NCBI GenBank assembly: GCA_032164245.1
Contig: JAVMKO010000005.1
Coordinates: forward strand, 58,823,442-58,887,441
DNA length: 64,000 bases
Direction: 5' to 3'
DNA from: Sternotherus odoratus
Taxonomy: Eukaryota; Chordata; Testudines; Kinosternidae
Part shown: piece by piece, positions 1 to 10,440 of the stretch
Numbering within the stretch: the stretch's first letter is position 1
Layout: each line of letters starts with the position of its first letter
Translations under genes and position numbers: made by a program
Notes under the pieces: model-generated
Databases searched by the model: none
The model's input: only the letters and a program-made list of their open reading frames with translations
What the model was told of the DNA's origin: nothing

Positions 1-240
1 ATTTCCAAATGAGGTATGTGATAGATTAGTTCATAACTCTGGTGTTTGCAACTCTGAGGTTCTACTGCAGCAGGAGTTAGTCCCTGCTCCCCAAATCCTA
101 CAATCTAAGTAGACAAGAGAGACAAAAAGTAGGCAAAAGGAAGCATTATTATTCTAATTTTACAGATGGTGAACGGAGGTACAGAGAGCTCTGTAAATAT
201 GGGAAACTGAGACACAGAAGGCCTTAACTATAATGAGTGC
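1..240. repeat. Old dispersed SINE-like repeat
   Basis: The stretch has the features of an old amniote repeat: 'tccctgctcccc', 'ctaagtagacaagagagacaaa', then a block like 'gaaactgagacacagaag'. The same family recurs around 55216-55279 and 56058-56260. Class assignment is by recognition only; ends are not defined. Confidence 0.45.
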
Positions 241-1439
241 AATCCAGCCCATTTTTAATGCTTCTTTACAATATACATTTATAAGGGATCTTCCTCTTTC
301 TGTCTCGTCTCTTTGTGTAAAGTCAGTCTCATTCACTCTTTGGCACGATCAGATGCCTGAAACAGGGATGAGCAATTTTTGGAACTGTCCAAACAACAAA
401 TGAAAAGACTTTCTGTCATCAGAAAGAGACAGGTGGATAGAATCTGGATAAATCACTGAAACACAGACAAACACCTGTGATGAGGGAGGAAATTTAGTGC
501 TGTAAACTAAGAGGAGGGAAAAAAATTACACTTTACGTTTGTCATTTATCCTATGTGAGGATCTCCAAACACTTACAAATGTAGCGAGTAATGGCACACA
601 AAACCAGTATGAGGTTGATAAATAATTATTTTCAAGTCCTCTGTCCCCTGTAATCTTGGCTGTAATGGAATGTCCCAAGTTACTTCTTTTCTTTTGTGCC
701 TCTTTGAAAATGAAGATTCTTCAGAATGAGGCAACATGCCTTTTGGAAGAAGAGGTGCTTTGAATGCTAACCCTGATGGAATGCTTAAAAAGGGCCAAGA
801 ACTCCTTAGAAATATATTGTCAAAACACAACTTTTAAAAATGTACCTTGATCAATATTAATTTAAATTTCCCCAAATGTCAACTCTATTAGAACTGCTGT
901 GAGTCTACATAATAGGAAACAGAATAGAGAGCATGTATAATTATGTGAAGTCAGTTTTCAATAACTGAGCAAAGGTATTGGGGTCAGTTTTTGCTTCTTA
1001 AAAGTGAAAGGTATATTTGACTCTTGAAACATGGTGGTGTAGACCATGATGCAGATTGTAAACAAAATGTGGACCAAGTTGAGTGAGTTAAAGGACAGTG
1101 TCAGATGTTCCTGGGGGAGAATTGATTATTATTGAAGGGATCAAACTATAGCTGAATTTGTTTGTCCTTCACTAAAAGATGACATTTCAGATAGAAATAA
1201 CCAGTTGCTACTACACAGTAAAATGGACACAGTGAAAGTGTATGGCCCCTGTGTTAATTGCTCTGTCTGAATTAACACAACTGTGTTATTTATTGGAACA
1301 CAGCAATCAAACCAGCTGCTGACTGCTGCAAAGGGAGCCCCATTTCAATTAACAGGCACTGATCCCAAAGGGGCAATAGGGTGAAATGAGCAATAGATGT
1401 ACAATGATAATCAGTGAACACGCTGAAGCGGGGAGGGTT
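241..1439. other. Unassigned non-coding sequence
   Basis: AT-rich sequence with stops in all frames. The only open frame of note (573-830, minus) has no recognisable protein character. I see no exon, RNA gene or defined repeat here. Confidence 0.5.
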
Positions 1440-1690
1440 GCTCCCTGGCTGCATGTGAAAGAGAACTAGATAAATTCATGGACGATAGGTCCATCAATGG
1501 CTATTAGCCAGGATGGGCAGGAATGGTGTCCCTATCGTCTGTTTTCCAGAGGCTGGGAATGGGCGACGGGATGGATCACTTTATGATGACCTATTCTGTT
1601 TACTCCCTCTGGGACAGCTGGCGTTGGCCACTGTAGGAAGATGGACCTTTGGTCTGGCCCAGTATGGCTGTTGTTTTCTTATGTGGGGAG
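1440..1690 (+). repeat. CR1-type LINE 3' end
   Basis: The sequence follows the well-known amniote CR1 tail: 'gaactagataaattcatgg', 'ggtccatcaatggctattag', 'ggatcactt..atgat', 'tggacctttggtctg' and 'cccagtatggc' in order. Only the 3' untranslated end is present, as expected for a 5'-truncated LINE. Family recognition is from memory. Confidence 0.75.
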
Positions 1691-4600
1691 ATGCAGTGCT
1701 CATCAAACATGTTTTTGCCTCTCTTGTTGCATAGTGTAGCATAATTTCATGTTGGCCTACAGAAAGTGCATTTACTTCTCGTGGGCAGCAATTCAATGCA
1801 ACGAAAAAAAATCACACTTCTTAGTGGCGTCTCAAAAGGTGAAATGGAAAGAACCACCTGTGACTCCTAACGATAGCGTATTTTCCATTCTTTTCAATGG
1901 TATCAAGAAAAAACAGTAAATTAAAGGAACAGTGGGAAGATAAAAATGAGGGCAAAATATTAAAAAAGCCCTCTCTTGTGCTAAGAACCTAAGACCCTGC
2001 ACATGGGAATGAGGGACGCTCATGCAAATAGTTTTATTGCTTCACTTTATCAGATTGTATAAATCAGTATAGCTAATTTACACCAGTTGAGGATCTGGCT
2101 CAAGGACATCAATGGGATTAGTTATTTCCAGGACTGGGCTTTTAAACAATTAAACCTGGAAGTATTTTCTGATTTTAACTGGCTATTTGCTTTTTGCCCT
2201 TCTCTCAGCCCAATAATAAAACTGCACCAGTCAATTGTATTTTCTGGACCTCATGCTATAACAATAAGAGTTAATAAACTGCTGTGTTTTGGGTTTGTAA
2301 TTGTTACCATATTTTAAATTAAAACTATCATGAGGGACTGAAATCGGGACACCAGAGCTAATACATAAACCTCTGCAGTTTGAGTTAAAGGACTAAGTTC
2401 TTTAGCAGGGAGCATTTGGATCTTTTGTGAACTGGGCACAGAAGGAGCCACATAACACACACACTGAACGGAAGGCGACAGTAAAATTAATGATTGAAAT
2501 TTGATTTGATAAAATAGTCATTAAAACATTTCAAATCTTTATGCAACCCACTGTTCCCTGTGGATTTCAACGGAGCTGTGCTGTTTTACACCAGCTGAGG
2601 ATCTGGGCCTCAGTCTTCACAGCCTATATAAATATCTGCTAACAAAGACCTCTGTGAATATAATCCATCCTATACATTTCATCTGTAGATATGCTGTGAT
2701 TATAGCAAACTCCTTTATAATCATGGAACTGGCGATGAAGAGAAGTAAACTGGGGTTCTAGCGTTTATCCGGCTGTTTGTAAGTGTGTGTCTGATTCGAT
2801 CACAGCTTGGGCAGGCATACATGTTCTAGCTTTAATTTACCTGACCCGGGTAACAATAGTCATGGCTCAGGCCTCGTTGTGGCCTAACAACACAACACAA
2901 GTAAGTACCGAGGCCCCAGGTGGGTTTATACAGCCTGTGATAAAGCTGGTCCACCCTGTCTTCACTTCTATTTTCATCCAGGCTAGCTAGATTAAAGCTA
3001 GCATGAGGATGCCTACACTGCAGTCACACCTCAGTGCAGGGTAGGCATACCCTGAGTGGTACGTAACTTCCAAAATTCAGGGTTGTTGGCAACTTTTCTT
3101 TTCCAAAACCCCAAGGTTCAAAAGGCGGCTGGTTTTTGTTTGTTTGTGGGTTTTTTGGTCCATCTCAACTCAGCAGACTTTGTAGTAGAGGGGACATTTT
3201 CAATCTGCTTTGTTAATAACTAAAATAGCAACAGCTATTTGGAATGGGGACAGAGGAAAAATAGACCGGGGCTCACATCTGTTCTAACCATCAAAATGAA
3301 GTTAGGGTTTAGATAATAGTATTCAAATTCCAGCATATATTTCATAATTTGCTTCTAACAATTGTAGCTAGAAAAACAGATGCCAAAAATGGTTTGCTCA
3401 AATATTAGATTGATCCTGGCAATGTTTACTTTTGCGTTATCAGAGTTTTTGTATCTGCTTCCTTCCTGTACATGTGCTTTCTGTTTCTAGATATGAGCCC
3501 TGACTTAACTCTGTACTTGGTAGAAAATTTAGTGCTGGGTCTGAGCTTTGCAATTGGCCCCTTCTCTTTTTAATAAGACAAACCAAAGTCCTGAATCTGA
3601 ATGCTCCAGACTTCGAGAAAGCTTGGATTTGAAGCTGAACTTTGCAGCTCAGTCCCGTCTCTGCTTCCTCCCCACATCACAATATTACCCATCTCTTTAT
3701 TCCTAATCTTTTCATACACATTTATTTTTCTATTCTTTTTCTACAGTTTAAACATTTCCCACCCTCCATCAATATAATTTAATTGACACCGGACAATCAA
3801 ATTAAATACCATGATGGCTAAATTTTGATCACATGCACACATAACAAGGCCTTCAGTTTCATTTGCCATCTGTGAATCAATAATTCCTCCCCAGGTACAA
3901 TCCAGCAAATGCTTGACCTAAAAGCTATGTCTTACACTATGCTCTGGAGATCAGTAATCTTGGACTCCAGCAGACTTCTGGAGAGAACAAGTTCCATAAA
4001 CAGGAAGCCTCTTTTGAAAACTGCCTTCAGTCCTCTGAAAATGACTGTCAGGAGGAGTATCTTAGCTAGCTTCAGCCATTGTGATGGTACACAGAGAGAG
4101 AGGCAGACCGGGTTTGAACCAGATAGCATATGCTGGATTAAAATTAACTCCTCAAACTTCACCCAGAATCAGATGGAAAGCTATTGCAGTTCATGGCACA
4201 CAGGAGGAACACATGCATGCTGATCCACTCCATTAGCAAGGCAGATGAAGCTATCTGTAGTTTCCAAGTGGTGTTGTTCAATCTAGTTGGCTATCCATAC
4301 TATGTTCATTAGCATGGAATCTGGCGCCTTACAAAAGCTAAATAGAGTCAGCAAAGACACTTGATACTTTTTGTTCTCTTCCCCATTTCCCATCCATGTT
4401 TCTTCCTTATTGTCTTCCATCTCTCTCAGTGTTCATTCTGGGTTCAGTCATTTTGTTCAGAAGTGGCTGGTAGTGGTATTGTAGTGTAGTGTGTATTGTG
4501 GTATTGTGGAAGCGCTATGATGAAAGACAATAAGTTTCTTTGTGGCACAGAGTTCAGAGGCCATGGGCAAGATGCTCTAGAGCTATGTCCCCTGCTCCAA

Positions 4601-5228
4601 AGAGTTGTGTCCTTATAGTTTACAGTTCCATTGTTCTTGATTATCTCAGAGGGATCCCACATTGATCTCCGAGAGATCTCAGATGATGGTGGACTTTGAG
4701 ATAGCTCAAGCCCAGTCTGTTGATGGATTTGACGACCTCGGGCCTAATTCTGTTTCATTTACACTAGTGTAATTCAGGAGTAATTTAACTGATGTCAGTA
4801 GAGTTGCAGCGACTTTGCAGCAGTGTAAATGAAAGTGGAATTTGGACCCTTGAATTTGATTTGGAGTTCTATGGGTAATCAGTGTAGTATTACGAACACT
4901 TTAAATGCACTTGCATTGACTTGTCTTGTGTTGCAGGCTATCTCCTGTGTTTTGGACCAGTGGAGTTTTTTTCAGAGTTGTTGTTCCCAGTTACAGTACA
5001 TTGTAAAAGTCAAGCCAGGGTAGCCCAAAATAAAGTGTGCTATGGTACTTAAACCTGGAGTGAGAAAGAAGTGGATGACTGTGGTGAGAGGAAAGGGTGA
5101 AAACTAATAGTTAATCAAATGATTAAAAGAAAAGGCAGTATGTGAGCTTCTGCTGTTGCTTGGTATTCTTAGAGCATTTTTCTGGGGTGGGGGGAGACTC
5201 AAAATAGCTAGAGTTCAGCATATTCTTA
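1691..5228. other. Unassigned sequence with short dispersed-repeat pieces
   Basis: No gene was recognised. Short pieces containing 'tttacaccag(c/t)tgaggatctgg' occur near 2074-2102 and 2582-2610, and a related 'tttacactagtgtaattc' piece near 4755-4850. These belong to a dispersed amniote repeat whose class I cannot name. The ORF at 3909-4223 is not protein-like. Confidence 0.4.
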
Positions 5229-5230
5229 TA

Positions 5231-5710
5231 CAATAAACCCTCGATTTAATGGACCTCGATTTAACGGACTTCGGATGCAACGGACAAAATTTCTGAGCAA
5301 GTCTGATGCATTCCTGATCCATTTCTGGCAGGCTGGCTGCTGGCTCCCAGCTGCCGCCCAGGTCACATCAGTGGGCGGACTGGCTGATGGCTCCCGGCTG
5401 CCGCCCGGGTCCAGGCAGCGGGCGGGCTGGCTGACGGCTCCCGGCTGCTGGCTGACGGCTCCCGCCCGAGTCCCGCCAGTGGGCGGGCTGCCGGCTCCCA
5501 CCCGAGTCCTGGAAGCGGGCGGGCTGGCTGCCAGCTTCCGGCTGCCGCCCGGGTCCCAGCAATGGGCAGGCTGCGGAGCTCCTGCCCCGACCCTGTGGCG
5601 GGTGGGCTGCTGTTCCGACAGCTCATTTTTAAAAAATTATTAAATAACGGACTTTTTGATTTAACGGACACCCCTCGCCCGAATTAGTCCGTTAAATGGA
5701 GGTTTTACTG
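5231..5710 (-). mobile_element. Tigger/pogo-type MITE with GC-rich core
   Basis: Terminal inverted repeats open with CAATAAACCCTCGATTTAAT on the left and, reverse-complemented, CAGTAAAACCTCCATTTAAC on the right, flanked by TA on both sides (5229-5230 and 5711-5712), as in Tc1/mariner-pogo elements. Between the termini lies a GC-rich array (about 5330-5600) of imperfect units around 'gcgggcgggctggctg'. It encodes no transposase. Two relatives lie at 19629-20106 and 49975-51263. Confidence 0.8.
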
Positions 5711-6076
5711 TACTACCAAATCACAGGTGTGTGTAAAACATGTACGCTACATACTGCTTGGACAAGTAAAGCTAAGAGAGCAGTAGTCTCTTGTGTATGT
5801 CGTATCTCTGTCTCTACAGTCTGCACCCTGACTGATATTTTCTCTTCATTGGTTCATAAGGTGCTTGCAATATTAATTTAGATAAGGACCAATATCCATT
5901 TTACTTTAAATTGTAAGCTTCTTGGGGCACCTAATACAATAGGGTCCTGTTCTATGAATTAAGGCTCTCTCTCTCTGCCTGTCACCCCCCAGCTGGGGTA
6001 TGGGCCACCAACTGGTGTTGGTGTTTCAGTAGCAATTGGTTCCCTTACATACAGGGTGGAGCCCCACACCCATGTT

Positions 6077-6184
6077 AAGCCTACAGCACCTGGTATTCCC
6101 CGGAGGTCTCCCATCCAAGTACTAGCCAGGCCCGACCCTGCTTAGTTTCCGAGATCAGATGGGATTGGGCGTGTTCAGGGTGGT
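6077..6184 (-). rRNA. 5S rRNA-like sequence (probable 5S pseudogene)
   Basis: The minus strand reads like vertebrate 5S rRNA from about nucleotide 13 to the 3' end: 'accaccctgaac', 'ctgatctcgg', 'ctaagcagggtcgggcc', 'tacttggatgggagacc', 'ggtgctgtaggctt'. The internal promoter elements (box A around 'actaagcagggtcg', box C around 'cttggatgggagacc') are nearly intact. The first dozen nucleotides are replaced by unrelated sequence and scattered substitutions are present, so a pseudogene or retro-copy is more likely than a working gene. A 5S-headed SINE is an alternative. Confidence 0.85.
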
Positions 6185-7422
6185 TTAGGAATTAAGGCTA
6201 CTATAGTACAAATAATTTTATTCTGAATATAGAAAAAGGAGTTCCATTGTTCTCTAGTTTCACATGTGTGCATACACACACACGTGCCTGCAGTCAATAC
6301 AGAGGAGGGGAAACACCTGGCAGTGAGGCGTGATGAGCAAGTTTGGTCTCCAGAATGCCAATTGCTTGTCAGAGGCCTACTTTTGTCCATTAAAAACTCT
6401 ATTTCAGTTCAAAGGATTAAGTATGCATCCATCTTGGCTCTTGTGAATCACTTGAGCCATCAATCAAATAAAACTCCCCAAGGAATTGTAATCTTACAGC
6501 TTCCAAAATGTTAGTAAATTTAGGAGTGCAGGGAATTGCCACTCAGCTTTTACAGGATGAAGAATAGTTTGTTGTGCCCAGTCCCACTGTAATGCACCTT
6601 ACTCTGTATTGTTTACCACTGTGTTTTCCCCAAGCACTTTAATGTGATAAATTTCATCGGCTTTGCATTTTCTTTTTTTTTTTAAAGAGGATCTTAGCTG
6701 TAATTATGAGTCACTTAAAAGCAAGCTCCTTTGGCAATACAGATGTGTCTGAGTGAGTTTAAATATCAAATGCCGCCTGGAACAGCATGTAGTAGGCTTA
6801 AGAGCATCCTTATCAAGGTGTAATTAAATTTGAACTATTCCTTATCAGAGTCTACTTGATTGCATTCTTGTAATTATTGTATTCCTGTGATCAATCAAAT
6901 CAATAGGTTCAAAACCTGACCAAAGTATAACTGAGTTTTAATAATCAAATTATTAAAATTAAGCTGGAACAAAATACTAACCCGTTGGAGACTTCTGACA
7001 AATGGGTCAGATTCCCCACTTGTGTAATTGTCTTCGTCTGTGCAGAGTGGGTGTGAAGTTCTATCAAACCAGTGAGTGTTTTATACCACTTTGTGCTCCC
7101 TCTTCACTGGCATAAATGATATCTGAGTTGTAAGGCCTCAGTCCTGTAAAGCACTTGTCTAACTTAAAGCATGTGACTTGTCCCACTGAAGTCAATACAA
7201 ATGTAGACAAGCCAGTGGGACTGTTTTTGTGTTCGAAATTACACAAGTGTTTAAGATCTTTCCTGCATTGGGACCTAGAAACAGGCCTTAGGATCTCGGC
7301 TGCCTTTTGACATCTTGAAAAATGTCCATGTTCTAAGGGTTAATCCAGCAATGTAAAATTATAGTTGCCCAGAATGAATAATTGGGCTCATTTTGATGAG
7401 CAAATAAACTACCAATAATGTC
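6185..7422. other. Unassigned non-coding sequence
   Basis: AT-rich sequence between the 5S-like unit and the Penelope relic. I see no exon or definable repeat apart from a poly-T run near 6671-6683. Confidence 0.4.
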
Positions 7423-7435
7423 CTTTTCCTCCATT

Positions 7436-7795
7436 ATATGCCACCAGTGTCCCTCTGCTATGTACATCGGCCAAACTGGACAGTCCCTACGAAAAAGGAT
7501 AAATGCACACAAATCAGATATTAGGAATGGCAATATACAAAAACCTGTAGGGGAACACTTCAACCTGCCTGGACACACTATTTCAGATTTAAAGGTCACC
7601 ATTCTGCAGAAAGGGAACTTCAGATCCAAACTGCAAAGAGAGACTGCAGAGCTTCAATTCATTTGCAAATTCAGCTCACACACTTTGGGATTGAACCGGG
7701 ATCTACAATGGTTGGCTCATTACAGACATTGTTTCTCATCTCTCCATGTCCACACACCCCATTCAAATGCTAGACGAATAATCCACACTCCCTGA
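7436..7795 (+). pseudogene. Penelope GIY-YIG endonuclease fragment
   Basis: The frame reads CHQCPSAMYIGQTGQ, then SLRKRINAHKSDIRN and VGEHFNLPGH, the GIY-YIG nuclease core found at the C-terminus of Penelope-like polyproteins (the Y-x-G of 'MYIGQTGQ' and the R of 'LRKRIN' are the conserved residues). In these elements the domain nicks target DNA for retrotransposition. About 115 codons remain up to a stop. There is no start codon of its own and the upstream reverse transcriptase is missing, so it is a fragment. Compared with the copies at 41879-42344 and 47585-47770 it has a short deletion after 'AELQFICKF'. Confidence 0.85.
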
Positions 7796-7910
7796 TCGGC
7801 GATAACAAGCTGGCTCAGCTTAATTGGACTAACCTTTTCACCTCCCCCCTGGCTCTTACCTACTTTTCTATAACTGCCTGTTTGTGAACAATTGAACACT
7901 TCTACTGCCT

Positions 7911-7951
7911 GCATCCGACGAAGTGGGTATTAGCCCACGAAAGCTCATGCT
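7911..7951 (+). ncRNA. Hammerhead-ribozyme-like core in Penelope tail
   Basis: The tail shows CCGACGA (7915-7921; hammerhead consensus CUGANGA with one change), a 5-bp stem II GTGGG/CCCAC (7923-7927 with 7934-7938), GAAA (7939-7942), then GC-TCAT-GC that could form a 2-bp stem III ending in a CUU cleavage-type triplet. Penelope-like elements are known to carry hammerhead motifs. I could not find a convincing stem I, and the first core box is mutated, so activity is doubtful. Confidence 0.4.
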
Positions 7952-8046
7952 TCAAAACTTTATAGTTAGTCTTTAAGGTGCCACAGGACTTTGTTAACTC
8001 TGCTATTCCAGACTAACACGGCTACCACCCTGATTCTTTTCCTCCA

Positions 8047-8680
8047 CGAGTATCAATAATCTTGGCAATAAGTAGAAAATGAAATGTTGTTCTGGGGATA
8101 GGAATTTTTTATGACAATTTTGCAAATTTGTGTTAATGGTTTAGGACCAGACTGTTGATCCCTTTACTTAACTTGGAAAGCATTACTGACCTGAATAGTC
8201 CCACTGACATCATGGGCATACAGGAATGAGTAACTGCTCACCCATGATGGTAAGGAGTTCACAATCTTACCCTTAGGTGCCATAGGAAGAAATGAAGTTT
8301 ATGCATTGAAGCAGCTCTTGTACTATCCTATTGCTGAATGCCTCTGAAGTTTACTGCATGACATCTGCCCCTGCTCTGAGTGTACACTAAGTCCAGCCTC
8401 TTAATGTGGCTGGGGTCCTTGGCACTAGTCTCTTTAAGAAATACACAGCTCTTTGCCTGGTCCTGAAAAACTAATGAAAGAGAATTGAGCATAACACAAA
8501 GTGATAAAAGAAAGATGTCAGAGTTCCACTGCAACATCCTAATTAGAGCTGAGAACACAAGGAGAACCCCAGGAATATTTATATAGCAGTGGCTGATCTA
8601 GGTATAAATTTCTCTGGAAACACTTAGTCACACTAACTATAGCCTCAATTAACACAGCAATGAAAGTAACAGTAGTTAGT
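8047..8680. other. Unassigned non-coding sequence
   Basis: No exon or defined repeat recognised; the minus-strand ORF at 8328-8558 is not protein-like. Confidence 0.4.
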
Positions 8681-9235
8681 GTTGCCAACCCCAAGCATGC
8701 AAAAAATCATGTCAAGCCCCCAAGAATCATGCATTTGCTTTAAAAAAACAATACATGTGAGATTCCTTTTTTATTATTCAGGTTTCTGAGGTTTTAGGTT
8801 ATACTCATGTCTTATTTGCAAGCTTTTCTCCACAACCATGAGGGCTAGAAACTTCAATTTTTTAAAAGCTATGATTCTCACAAAATAACATAACCCTGGG
8901 CACTGGGGCTTTAAGCAAACATCCAATTGCATGAGATTTGCAATAAAATCACAAGAATTACTAACACTGGTGTTGGGTATTTTTCTTAAAGTCTCCAGCT
9001 CCTAGAGTCATGTTATTGTGAGAAAATCTTCATTTAAAAAAATAAGTTTCTAGCCATTATGTTTGTGAGGAAATGCTTGAAAATGGGAAGCCTATATGTT
9101 CACAACTCAGCAGATAATGAAAAAAGCCCCAACATTATTATTTTTAAATCTCATGATTTTTAAGCCTAACTCATTATTTTGGAGGTTCTAATTTATGATT
9201 TCTGAACATCTGGGATTGACAATATTATAGTAACT
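8681..9235. repeat. Inverted pair of AT-rich MITE-like repeats
   Basis: The left part begins 'gtgttgccaacccc' with 'aaaaatcatg' and the right part ends with a degenerate reverse version ('tgatttttaagcctaac', 'tctgggattgacaat'). In between come motifs such as 'ctcacaaaataacat' and 'tgttattgtgag' in opposite orientation. It looks like two copies of one non-autonomous repeat in head-to-head arrangement, well decayed. Confidence 0.45.
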
Positions 9236-9279
9236 AAACTAAGGCAAGCAAAAATAGTGTATAAGTATTAGAACGGGTT

Positions 9280-9490
9280 GGGAATTTTTCAACACATAAT
9301 TTTTTGTAGAAAAAATGCCAATTTGTCAAAATGAAAATGGTTAGTGAAACAGGGTCGATCAATTTCCTTATCTGAAAAATGTCAAAACAGAAAATGTTAA
9401 AAATTTCAATGTTTCACTTCAATGTTTTCTAAATGAAATATTCATTTTTCCAGTTCACAGTAACTTTTAGTTTTGAAATTTAATTAGATT
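9280..9490. repeat. AT-rich dispersed repeat
   Basis: Runs of 'gaaaatg', 'aaaattt' and 'tgtttcac' resemble the AT-rich repeat also seen at about 24840-25070 and 27192-27657. Boundaries are not clear. Confidence 0.35.
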
Positions 9491-10017
9491 GAAGAAAGGT
9501 TTAAAAATGATTTTCAAAATGATGGCAACAAAATTATTTTGACTGAGCCTAAATGAAAACATTCCAGTTTTTAAGTTCAGGAGTATTTTCATCCTTTTCA
9601 TCCTGATTTGATGGGGGACGGGAGAAGAAAGGATATGAACTCTTGAAAACATTTGTGGGATGGGAAAACTGTTTCCTGGCTAGTTTCAAGTAACTGTACC
9701 ATCTTGTGTTGCTAAAAGTTACAAATTGCTACATGGGTTTGGACTTTGTCAGTGTTATAAAGCGATACTTCATAGGAAAACCTGCTGCTGGTGGTTCATT
9801 CGTAGTCGGTAGTATCGCAATGCACAGTCAGAGTGGTATTAGGGGCGCAATGAGCTTCTGCAAGTGCCCCCTTTTGGATGAGAATTAATGAGATTCTGAG
9901 AACATGTGGACCTTAGAGGTCCTATGACAATTTTTGCAAGAGCAGAAAAGTTTGCTCTGATGTCCTTTCCATATTTCTGCTTTGGTAGTTCTCATCTGCC
10001 TGCCTACATTCTCCTGT

Positions 10018-10440
10018 GTTAGGAGTCAGGACCTGCAGCTAGCCTGCTTACTAGTAACTGAACCTCCAAGCACTCTAATGACCACAGCTGGGGCCCAGGT
10101 TAGTGGCTGATTGGCCAAACCACCTGATTAGGTGAGGGGGATGAGAAGACCTGCTTTTAAGACCAACAGCAGGGTACTGACTGCTGAAAGATTCACCTTC
10201 AGCTGCAATAAGTCCTGTGCCTGCTTGGACTCAGCCCAGTTTCTGTCTTGTCACTCCAGGTAACCCGGCTGTGACCCTCAGCTTTCTGATTCCAGCTCTG
10301 GCTCTGGCCGCTGGCCTCTGCTTCTGGTTCTGATCCTTGGCTCTGATTCCTGATGTCTGACTCCAGCTCTGACCCTGGGCTCTGATTCCTGGCTACCAAC
10401 TCTGCTCTAACCACTAGCTCTATCCTAATCCCTGACACTC
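10018..10440. repeat. LTR-like repeat with degenerate 'ctgattcc/tggctctg' tandem
   Basis: After a GC-richer leader, 10285-10440 repeats variants of 'ctctgattcctg' and 'gactccagctctgaccctgg' several times. The structure resembles a known kind of turtle dispersed repeat; I cannot fix the family or the ends. Confidence 0.35.

Larger units (their letters stand above)
7434..8035 (+). mobile_element. 5'-truncated Penelope-like retroelement with 11-bp TSD
   Basis: The unit contains the C-terminal GIY-YIG endonuclease frame followed by a 3' tail with the hallmark 'cacgaaagctcatgc ... agtctttaaggtgccacagg ... gactaacacggctacc'. It is bounded by a perfect 11-bp target-site duplication, CTTTTCCTCCA, at 7423-7433 and 8036-8046. 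The reverse transcriptase part is absent, so this is a dead 5'-truncated copy. Confidence 0.85.
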
